A stretch of DNA of 64,000 bases from Bacteroidota bacterium (GTDB lineage: Bacteria > Bacteroidota > Bacteroidia > Chitinophagales > Chitinophagaceae): the NCBI GenBank assembly GCA_013288945.1, contig JABDAZ010000001.1:1-64000 (forward strand), read 5' to 3'. Below are positions 10,856-19,111 of this stretch, piece after piece (the stretch's first letter is position 1; each line of letters begins with the position of its first letter). A program made the translations under genes and the position numbers. The notes beneath the pieces were generated by a model. It saw only the letters and a program-made list of their open reading frames with translations, was not told the DNA's origin and did not search any database.

Positions 10856-11278
10856 TTATTTTCCTTGTACTATTTTTCCTTGTGAGTCAAATACTAGATC
10901 TTTTCGGCGAATGGAACCTTTGGCTGCACGCACGTGGTACCGCGGCTGTTCTCTCGGAAAATATTCTTCAAAGCACGACACTAAGCTCCAACTTGCATAC
11001 TTCGTTTTTTTAAAACTCTGTTTTATAACTTCTGGTAACTCGTTCACACGAAGTTTTTGTGTAGACTGTAGCCATTCGCCTTTTTTGTCAAATGTTGCGT
11101 GATATTTTGCGTTCATTAAATCAAATGTGACTGTACAATATATCACATCATTTTTCCATTTTACGTTAGTTGCGTTAGCGTACTTTAATTGAAACGCATT
11201 AATAACTTTTTCGGGAATTTTTGCAAAACAAATTGTCGTCATAAAACATGCTGAAAATATTAACGCCAGGCTTTTCAT
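10856..11278 (-). CDS. PepSY-like (DUF2874-type) periplasmic protein
   Basis: Signal peptide from internal Met (MKSLALIFSACFMTTICFA); KYANATNVKWKND...YHATFDKKGEWL pattern. Confidence 0.7.
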   Translation of the reverse strand: MKSLALIFSACFMTTICFAKIPEKVINAFQLKYANATNVKWKNDVIYCTVTFDLMNAKYHATFDKKGEWLQSTQKLRVNELPEVIKQSFKKTKYASWSLVSCFEEYFPREQPRYHVRAAKGSIRRKDLVFDSQGKIVQGK

Positions 11279-11486
11279 AATATATTTTGTATCGTTTTGT
11301 AAAATCATTAATAATATATAAAAAAATATTTAGTCAAATTATACTTCGAATCAATAACGGATTTTAAAAGTGATGATAATATAACCAAAATTGGTGCCGC
11401 CATCTATCGAACTTTAAGTCCTTAAGATTAACAACATTAATGATGAAAGGAGATGAAAATACCAACCAACCTTGATTCATAATATT

Positions 11487-11513
11487 AATGGGCTTACTTG
11501 ATGCAAGCCCATT
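11487..11513 (-). terminator. Hairpin downstream of the DUF892 gene
   Basis: AATGGGCTT-acttgatgc-AAGCCCATT. Confidence 0.5.
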
Positions 11514-11535
11514 AAAAAGTTAATGGCATAAACAA

Positions 11536-12060
11536 TTAATCTTCCATCATCTCATGCGCAGCTTCTTCATTAATGGATGAAACCGCGAGATCAGTTAGTT
11601 TTTCATCAGCTTGTTTTTCTTCTGAAAGCGTTTGTTCTAAAAGTGAAACGGCTTCTTCAAAACCCAATGTTTGCGCGTAACTTTTCAATGTGCCGTAGGT
11701 GGCAATTTCATAATGTTCAACTTTTTGTCCAGCGGCTATAATACCAGCATCTCTCATTGCACCTTCCTCAGTATCATCAATAATTTCTTCAGCTTCTTCT
11801 ACAAGCCCACTCATTGCATGGCATTTTTTTGCATCGGATTCTACGCCAATTATTTCAAATACTTTTTCAAGCCTGTCCACATGTCCTTTTGTTTCCTGCA
11901 AGTGACTTTCCAATGCATTTCTTAAATCTGGCGAAGAGGAAGCATCTGCCATCTTCGGAATTGCTTTTAGCAATTTTTTTTCAGCCCAGTAAATATCCTG
12001 AAGTTCTTCCTGGAAAAATTTAAAAAGTTTAGATTGATTATCTCCATTTTTTGTTGGCAT
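11536..12060 (-). CDS. Ferritin-like DUF892 protein (YciE-like)
   Basis: LFKFFQEELQDIYWAEKKLLKAIPKMADAS...HLQETKGHVDRLEKVFE...EHYEIATYGTLKSYA. Confidence 0.9.
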   Translation of the reverse strand: MPTKNGDNQSKLFKFFQEELQDIYWAEKKLLKAIPKMADASSSPDLRNALESHLQETKGHVDRLEKVFEIIGVESDAKKCHAMSGLVEEAEEIIDDTEEGAMRDAGIIAAGQKVEHYEIATYGTLKSYAQTLGFEEAVSLLEQTLSEEKQADEKLTDLAVSSINEEAAHEMMED

Positions 12061-12396
12061 AAAATGATTTTTAAAAGTGAAAATTTTTATTACTTATAAT
12101 TAGATATATTTCGAAATATGTGCCGCTTACAAATCACCTTTAATGCCGTGGATACAAAAGTTTTTGAGAAAAAAAAGACTACATAAATTTTGAGTATAAT
12201 TTTGCGCATCTTTTTTTCTCAAAAAAAGAATATTATTAAAAGGTTATTCTTTGCAAAGTGAAAACATTATGTAATGCAACTTCCTATTCCATAACAGAAT
12301 GTATTCCCTATTAACAACGCATAATTTGTTGTACCTTTTATAAATCCATTTTGATTAATTGTTCAACCGGATATCTCACTTCCTCAACTTTTAATC

Positions 12397-12597
12397 ATGT
12401 GGAAAAAAATTAAAATTTCTGATATTGCGTCATTAGAAAAAAACGATATTTTATGTTCAATAATTGCAGGCAATAAAATTGAATTTAGGATTGTTGCAAA
12501 TACAGCTGAATACCTAGAATTATTGTCGCTAAAATTTGACTTTATTAAAATACTTCCATTAAAAAAATTAGAGATTGAAAGATGGTATAAAAAATAG
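12397..12597 (+). CDS. 66-aa hypothetical protein, copy 2 of a dispersed duplicate
   Basis: Near-identical to 1769-1969. Confidence 0.6.
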   Translation: MWKKIKISDIASLEKNDILCSIIAGNKIEFRIVANTAEYLELLSLKFDFIKILPLKKLEIERWYKK

Positions 12598-12813
12598 TTT
12601 GAATCTCTTTTTAAAATTTGGCATTATTAAAAATTATCGAATTGTGTAAAGTATAATCAAACGATCATACAAACTTTAAACGCAAAATATTAATATCAAT
12701 AAAATTTTGCTGTCTGAGAAAAGCAGCAACTATGATTTTTAAAAATAGTTATAAATTTAAACGGCATAACTACATACTGTTTATAAAAAATAAGAATAAT
12801 AGAAAATTAAATA

Positions 12814-13437
12814 ATGAGAAAAATTATTGTGACTGCAAATATTTCTTTGGATGGAGTGATGCAAGCACCCATGGGCTCTGAAGAAGATACATCTGGAAAT
12901 TTTAATTACGGAGGATGGACGGCGGCGCATGCTGATGCAATGAGTGGTAAAGCAGTTCAAAAAGAAGCAAGTCAAAAAGTAGACTATCTTTTGGGCCGAA
13001 AAACTTTTGAAATTTTTGCTTCCTTCTGGCCATCAAATGCGCAAATGTGGCCTGGCATTAATAATAGTACAAAATATGTTTTATCCAAAACGGTTAAAAA
13101 TTCGGATTGGCATAATACGGTATTCTTAGAAAATGTAGAAGAAATTCACCAGCTTAAAATTTCTGAAGGTCCCGATATTCAAGTTTGGGGTAGCAGCCAA
13201 CTTATCCATCTGCTGCTTCAAAATGGCTTAGTTGATGAAATGCATCTTAGAATTTTTCCTTTAATTCTTGGCAGTGGTAAAAAGTTGTTTGATAATAATG
13301 CGATCGCTACATCTTTTACATTAACTGAAAATATTATTACAACAAAAGGCGTTTTTATAGCCCATTATAAACGAGTTGGTGAAGTAACGCCAACTATGTC
13401 AGTTCGAAATTTAATGGATAAATATCTTAAAAAATAG
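12814..13437 (+). CDS. Dihydrofolate reductase family protein (RibD C-terminal-like)
   Basis: RKIIVTANISLDGVMQAP...DYLLGRKTFEIFASFWP...IQVWGSSQLIHLLLQNGLVDEMHLRIFPLILGSGKKLF. Confidence 0.9.
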   Translation: MRKIIVTANISLDGVMQAPMGSEEDTSGNFNYGGWTAAHADAMSGKAVQKEASQKVDYLLGRKTFEIFASFWPSNAQMWPGINNSTKYVLSKTVKNSDWHNTVFLENVEEIHQLKISEGPDIQVWGSSQLIHLLLQNGLVDEMHLRIFPLILGSGKKLFDNNAIATSFTLTENIITTKGVFIAHYKRVGEVTPTMSVRNLMDKYLKK

Positions 13438-13541
13438 AAAGTATAAGAAGAATATTCACTTACGCAAGAGACCGAACGCTGTTATTTTTTTGATGTATCA
13501 AAAAAAAATATTTTTTCTTGTAAATTTTCTTAATTTTCATT

Positions 13542-14102
13542 GTGAAAAAGATTGCCGCCATACTTCTTTGCGCGTTATTACTGTTTAACTGGATCGGTTA
13601 CCGATTTGTAATTTCTTATTTGCAAGACAAAGCAGATACTCAATTGGAAGCGCAACTGGACATTAATAAGTACGATGAATCCCAATTAATTTCTATAAAA
13701 ATTCCTGCAACGTATTTATCATCTTATTCCAACTCAGGAACGTTTGAACGAGTAAGCGGTCAGGTGGACATTAAAGGCATTCAATATAAATATGTAAAGA
13801 AAAGATTGTTTAATGATTCGCTGGAATATGTGTGTATAGCGGATCGCAACACAATGCAAATGCAATCTGCCAAAAATGAATTCTTCAGTTTGGTAAATGA
13901 TTTGAAACATTGCGGCCAGCAAAAAAAATCAAATTCACATACAGATTTTTCTAAAAATTTTTCTTCAGATTATTTTCCTTCTACTTCTGATCTTTTCATA
14001 AAAGATCTTTCGATTAATGATTTAAAAAAATCATTTTCTCCATCTTCAACATTGCCCCAAACAATTTTATGGGGAATAGAACAGCCGCCGGAAGCTTGTT
14101 AG
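13542..14102 (+). CDS. Membrane-anchored hypothetical protein, paralog of 18440-18988
   Basis: FNWIGYRFVISYLQDKADTQLEAQLD...PPEAC; GTG start. Confidence 0.6.
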   Translation: MKKIAAILLCALLLFNWIGYRFVISYLQDKADTQLEAQLDINKYDESQLISIKIPATYLSSYSNSGTFERVSGQVDIKGIQYKYVKKRLFNDSLEYVCIADRNTMQMQSAKNEFFSLVNDLKHCGQQKKSNSHTDFSKNFSSDYFPSTSDLFIKDLSINDLKKSFSPSSTLPQTILWGIEQPPEAC

Positions 14103-14302
14103 GTTTTTGATGTTGGATGTAAAATTGTGACACGGGTTTCGAAATCCGAGTTTCGAAATTTTGGATGCATGATAATGATTTTATTATTACAGCATTTCAA
14201 CACATTTTACTTTTTGTTTTTTGATTTTCATTCCATCTCACATCACAAATCATACATCGAACTCAGGCATCATACATTTTTCAACACTTACAACAAATCA
14301 TC

Positions 14303-14881
14303 ATGCCCTACATTCCTTTGGTGGAACATTTACCTGGCATAACAGGTTTACTTGAATATAGCAAGGACACTGCCGCGCCAATTCGCGAACTCACACAAAT
14401 TTTATTGCGGGGCCCATCCACATTAACAGAAGGCGAACGCGAATTGATTGCAACAGTTGTATCAAAAGGCAACGAATGTAAATTTTGTACAGCCGCACAC
14501 ACTGCTGCAGCCGATGTGTTATTAGGCGAACACGAAACTTCAGAAAAAGTAAAACAAGATATTTCTACAGCGCCGGTGAGTGAAAAAATGAAAGCGTTAT
14601 TATTGATTGCATCGCAGGTTCAAAAAGGCGGAAAAAATGTAACAGCTGCATTAATTGATGCAGCAAAAAAAGAAGGCGCAACTGATATTGAAATTCATGA
14701 TACGGTTTTAATAGCCGCTCTCTTCTGCCTCTACAATCGCTATGTGGACGGGCTTTCAACAATCACTCCAAGCGATCCAGATTTTTATCAAAGTTTGGGC
14801 GAACGGCTTTTTAAATATGGATACAATCGTTTGCCTCAAGGTTATGATCATTTAAAAAAGAATGGCGTTGAACAACATTAA
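14303..14881 (+). CDS. AhpD-like peroxidase-related / carboxymuconolactone decarboxylase family protein
   Basis: ERELIATVVSKGNECKFCTAAHTAAA; EIHDTVLIAALFCLYNRYVDG. Confidence 0.88.
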   Translation: MPYIPLVEHLPGITGLLEYSKDTAAPIRELTQILLRGPSTLTEGERELIATVVSKGNECKFCTAAHTAAADVLLGEHETSEKVKQDISTAPVSEKMKALLLIASQVQKGGKNVTAALIDAAKKEGATDIEIHDTVLIAALFCLYNRYVDGLSTITPSDPDFYQSLGERLFKYGYNRLPQGYDHLKKNGVEQH

Positions 14882-14892
14882 TAACTAAAAAT

Positions 14893-16161
14893 ATGAACGA
14901 AAAAAATAATGGTTTTGCATCACCAGCAAGCAAAAATAATTTGATGGTGATATTTATTATTTGTTTTATCAGCACCATGTTTGGTGGTGTGGTTACGATG
15001 TTGATGTCGGTTTATTTACCAGTTGCCGTAAAAGATTTATTGGGAAATGTAACTGATGAAAAAATGAATGAAGTAAGTGCGTGGATCAATTGCGTATTTA
15101 TTTTCGGATGGATGTTTGGCGGTTTTATCTGGGGATTTATTTGCGATAAAATCGGAAGATCAAAATCAGTAACGCTATCAACATTAACGTATGCAATTTT
15201 TACTGTACTAACCGCATTTGCGCCATCATGGCCGCTTGTAAGCGCTTGCCGTTTTTTATCTGGTTTTGGAATTGGTGGTGTTTTAGTAACAACAACCATT
15301 TTAATTTCAGAAATATGGCCGGATAAAAAACGTGCTGTTGCATTAGGCATAGTTTCCGTTGCAATACCTGTTGGTTTTTTTGCAGCAGGTATCATTAATA
15401 ATTTTTTATCATCATGGCGCAATGCTTTTTTGTTTGGAACGATTCCTTTATTAACAGGCATCGTTTCCATTTTTGTTTTGAAAGAATCTGTAAAATGGAA
15501 AACACATGTTAATGAAGAAAGTGAAGTTTTCAGCAGGCAGCTTTTTAATAAAGAATATGCGAAAAATTTATTGAATGGCTCCGTAATATTTGGCGCAATG
15601 CTTATCGGGCTGTGGGCAATTTTTTCGTGGGCACCAACTTGGGTGCAAAGTTTTTCAATTACTGATGCGCGCGACCAGCGCGGGTTTACAGTGATGATAC
15701 TTGCAGCCGGAGGATTAAGCGGAAGTTTTTTTTCAGGCTGGGTTGTTAATGCAATTGGGTTGAGAAAAACAATGATGATGTGTTTTATAGTTTGTTTTGC
15801 ATTCGCATTTTTTGTTTTCAAAATGACAACTGTTATTTCAATGCTCACATTTGTTGAGCTTGCTGTACTTGCATTTTTCTTTGGCATAAGCCAGGGCGCA
15901 ATGGCGGTTTATATTCCATTGTTATTTCCAACTGTCGTGCGCGCGTCGGCAACTGGTTTTTGTTTTAATATCGGAAGATTGTTTACCGGAACAGTTGTGT
16001 TTTTTATTGGCGCGCTCGTGATTTTGCTTGGCGGCTATGGCAATGCAATTTTTATTTTCTCATTCATTTTTATTGTTGGATTGGTTGCAACTTATTTTTC
16101 AAAAGATATTCCTGTGGCAGAAGAAAAAGCAACATTGCTTACAGGAATTGTTGTTGAATAA
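14893..16161 (+). CDS. MFS transporter
   Basis: 12-TM pattern, GFIWGFICDKIGRSKSV loop motif, FLSGFGIGGVLVTTTILISEIWPDKKR. Confidence 0.9.
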   Translation: MNEKNNGFASPASKNNLMVIFIICFISTMFGGVVTMLMSVYLPVAVKDLLGNVTDEKMNEVSAWINCVFIFGWMFGGFIWGFICDKIGRSKSVTLSTLTYAIFTVLTAFAPSWPLVSACRFLSGFGIGGVLVTTTILISEIWPDKKRAVALGIVSVAIPVGFFAAGIINNFLSSWRNAFLFGTIPLLTGIVSIFVLKESVKWKTHVNEESEVFSRQLFNKEYAKNLLNGSVIFGAMLIGLWAIFSWAPTWVQSFSITDARDQRGFTVMILAAGGLSGSFFSGWVVNAIGLRKTMMMCFIVCFAFAFFVFKMTTVISMLTFVELAVLAFFFGISQGAMAVYIPLLFPTVVRASATGFCFNIGRLFTGTVVFFIGALVILLGGYGNAIFIFSFIFIVGLVATYFSKDIPVAEEKATLLTGIVVE

Positions 16162-16349
16162 AGAACCAATGTACAAGAGTGCGACGCAACAGGAGATGAT
16201 TAATGAAACAAAAGATTGGACAATACATTTAATTTGAAAATTTGAAAATGTGCAAATGTGGAAATTGAAATAAAAGTTCAGGTTTAAAAATTATTAATAA
16301 AAACACGATTAAAAAAATTACAAATCATTAATTAAAAATCATAAATCAA

Positions 16350-16889
16350 ATGGCACATATTAATGTTCCGGAAGGTGTTCCGGGAATAAGAAGTTTAGTA
16401 ATGTTTCGCCCGGAAACGGGAAAACCATTGTACGATTTGGCGCAGGTTTTATTGCGCGGAGAATCTACACTAACGCCTGCGGAACGAGAACTGATTGCTG
16501 CGTATGTTTCGAAAAGAAATGAATGTATGTTTTGCATGAGCAGCCACGCAGCGGCATCAAGAAGTTTGTACAAAGATGAAAGAAATATGGTTGATGAAGT
16601 GTTGCATGATATGCAACATTCTTCAGTGAGTGATAAAATGAAAGCGTTGTTAAACATTGCAGGCAAAGTGCAGATATTGGGAAACAAAGTAACGCAAGAA
16701 GATATTAATGAAGCAAGAAAATATGATGCAACTGATAAAGAAATTCATGACACGGTTTTAATTGCTGCAACTTTTTCAATGTATAATAGATACGTTGATG
16801 GCCTTGCAAGCTGGGCTCCCACCGACGCGGCGGTGTATGACGAAATGGGAGATCGGTTAGCGGAGAAAGGTTATGTAACTCCAAAATAA
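16350..16889 (+). CDS. AhpD-like peroxidase-related protein, paralog 2
   Basis: ERELIAAYVSKRNECMFCMSSHAAAS; EIHDTVLIAATFSMYNRYVDG. Confidence 0.88.
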   Translation: MAHINVPEGVPGIRSLVMFRPETGKPLYDLAQVLLRGESTLTPAERELIAAYVSKRNECMFCMSSHAAASRSLYKDERNMVDEVLHDMQHSSVSDKMKALLNIAGKVQILGNKVTQEDINEARKYDATDKEIHDTVLIAATFSMYNRYVDGLASWAPTDAAVYDEMGDRLAEKGYVTPK

Positions 16890-16976
16890 TTGTTGATTAA
16901 TAATTAGTAATTAAAAATTATTAATGAAACAAAGGATTAATAAATCGTACATCACACATCTAAAATCATACATCAA

Positions 16977-17543
16977 ATGGCACATATAAAATTACAGGAT
17001 GGATTGCCGGGAATTCGCGGGCCAATGGCTTTTAGCCCGCAAACTGCAAAACCTTTAAATGCACTTGCAGAGGTTTTATTGCGAGATGATAATAACACAT
17101 TAACACGCGGCGAACGCGAGTTGATTGCAACTTATGTTTCGTCATTAAATGATTGTTTTTTTTGCCAGAATATTCATGGCGCCATTGCGGGGCATTATCT
17201 GGATTACGACATTAATAAAATTGATGCGGTGAAAAAAGATTTTAATGCAACATCAATTTCTCCAAAATTAAAATCATTATTATCTATAGCCGCAAGTGTG
17301 CAACGCGGCGGAAAAAATGTTACGCCAGAACAAATTGAAGCCGCAAAAAACGAAGGTGCAACTGATAAAGAAATTCACGACACGGTATTAATCGCTGCTG
17401 CATTTTGTATGTTCAATCGTTATGTTGACGGACTTGCAACATGGGCGCCGGAAGATCGACAGTTTTATGTGAACCGCGCGAAACAGCGTGCTGAAGAGGG
17501 TTACATTGATTTTGATTTATATAATGTTAGTGTGAAAAGTTAG
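16977..17543 (+). CDS. AhpD-like peroxidase-related protein, paralog 3
   Basis: ERELIATYVSSLNDCFFCQNIHGAIA; EIHDTVLIAAAFCMFNRYVDG. Confidence 0.88.
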   Translation: MAHIKLQDGLPGIRGPMAFSPQTAKPLNALAEVLLRDDNNTLTRGERELIATYVSSLNDCFFCQNIHGAIAGHYLDYDINKIDAVKKDFNATSISPKLKSLLSIAASVQRGGKNVTPEQIEAAKNEGATDKEIHDTVLIAAAFCMFNRYVDGLATWAPEDRQFYVNRAKQRAEEGYIDFDLYNVSVKS

Positions 17544-17556
17544 TGTATGGCTGTTA

Positions 17557-17647
17557 GCTATTAGCCGTTAGCTGTTGGCTTTTGTAAATAAAGAGATTGA
17601 TTAAAAAATCAAATAGAAGCCAAGATTAACAGCTAAAAGCGAATAGC
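17557..17647. repeat. Imperfect intergenic inverted repeat
   Basis: gctattagccgttagctgttggct versus reverse complement of agccaagattaacagctaaaagcgaatagc. Confidence 0.55.
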
Positions 17648-17848
17648 CAATTCACAAATTTTACAAACTAAAAAATTTTTTTTTGCCAAGCAATCCATTT
17701 TGTATTAAACATTTGTTGCGTCGCACACTTTTACTTTTGGTTCATTATTCAGCAAAAAAAGTTAATGAATAATTGAATGGAAAATTGGATTTTGTTTTTT
17801 GGATATTGGACTTTATAAAATTTTATTAACAACAAAAATTTAAAAACT

Positions 17849-18421
17849 ATGCCATACATTAATGTAAATAACGACTTCGCAGGTATTCGCGGGTTAATGG
17901 CTTTCAGTCCTGAAACTGCAGAGCCAATGGGCGAACTGGCAAATGCATTATTAAAAGAAACAGAAGGATTGAGCCCGGCAGAACGCGAGCTCATCGCAAC
18001 ACATGTTTCTTATTTAAACGAGTGTTTTTATTGTCATAATTCTCACGGAGAAATTGCATGTATTTATTTAAATGGAGATCGTGAACTGGTTGATAACGTA
18101 AGAAAAGATTATCAGCACGCAAATATTTCTAACAAATTAAAATCATTATTAAACATCGCTGCCAAAGTGCAACAAGGTGGAAAATTTGTAACAACGGAAG
18201 ATGTTGAAGCTGCAAGAAAACAAGGTGCAACTGATAAAGACATTCACGATACAGTATTGATTGCTGCTGCGTTTTGTATGTTCAATAGGTATGTTGATGG
18301 ATTGGGTGCAACAACGCCAACTGACTTGTCAACTTATCCGCCGCGTGCACAACAAGTGGCTGAGCGCGGATATGGTAAACATATTTTTTCAGGTGCGCAG
18401 CCTGCAGCGCAAAAAGTATAA
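17849..18421 (+). CDS. AhpD-like peroxidase-related protein, paralog 4
   Basis: ERELIATHVSYLNECFYCHNSHGEIA; DIHDTVLIAAAFCMFNRYVDG. Confidence 0.88.
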   Translation: MPYINVNNDFAGIRGLMAFSPETAEPMGELANALLKETEGLSPAERELIATHVSYLNECFYCHNSHGEIACIYLNGDRELVDNVRKDYQHANISNKLKSLLNIAAKVQQGGKFVTTEDVEAARKQGATDKDIHDTVLIAAAFCMFNRYVDGLGATTPTDLSTYPPRAQQVAERGYGKHIFSGAQPAAQKV

Positions 18422-18439
18422 TTTATTAATAAGCATTTT

Positions 18440-18988
18440 TTGAAAAAAATATTTTCCATATTATTAATTGCGTTGTTATTTTTTAACTGGTATGGTTACC
18501 GGTTGTTTATTTCTTTTTTAGAATACAAAGAAAATACACAACTCGAAACACAATTGGATAAAAATAATTTTGATGAAACACAATTGGTTTCTGTAAAAAT
18601 TTCTGCAAAATATTTTTCCGCTTATGTAAATGAAAAAAACTTTCAGAGAATTGATGGGCAAATTAATATTAATGGTATAGTTTACAATTATGTAAAAATC
18701 AGGATGTATAGTGATTCGCTGGAAATGCTTTGCATTCCGAATCAATATGCAATGAAATTATCTTCTGCAAAAGATAATTTTTTCAAACTCGTTAATGATG
18801 TGCAGCACAAGGAAAATAAAAAAAGCAATTCCAACTTTTCTAAAAATATATCAACAGATTATTTTGTAGTAAATTATTTTGCTATTATTAATTACGCTTT
18901 TTTTACTTCTTTAAATTGGCCGTGTAATTATATAAGCGGTCGTCTTTTTCATTCCTCAGAAGTTTTAGAAAACCCGCCCGAAGCCTAA
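18440..18988 (+). CDS. Membrane-anchored hypothetical protein, paralog of 13542-14102
   Basis: FNWYGYRLFISFLEYKENTQLETQLDKNNFDETQLVSVKIS...NPPEA; TTG start. Confidence 0.6.
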   Translation: MKKIFSILLIALLFFNWYGYRLFISFLEYKENTQLETQLDKNNFDETQLVSVKISAKYFSAYVNEKNFQRIDGQININGIVYNYVKIRMYSDSLEMLCIPNQYAMKLSSAKDNFFKLVNDVQHKENKKSNSNFSKNISTDYFVVNYFAIINYAFFTSLNWPCNYISGRLFHSSEVLENPPEA

Positions 18989-19111
18989 TCGTTACAAGGG
19001 TTTTATTATTATTTATTATAAAAACATTTTCCTTTTTTTTTCTTCCTGCTGAATATAAAATATTCTAGCAAGCAGGATCTGTTATCATTATTCAAACCAA
19101 AACTTTAATGA

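Noticed and set aside
15012-15887. 291-aa minus-strand ORF inside the MFS gene
   Set aside because: Low-complexity translation antisense to a clear transporter; typical shadow ORF of hydrophobic coding sequence.
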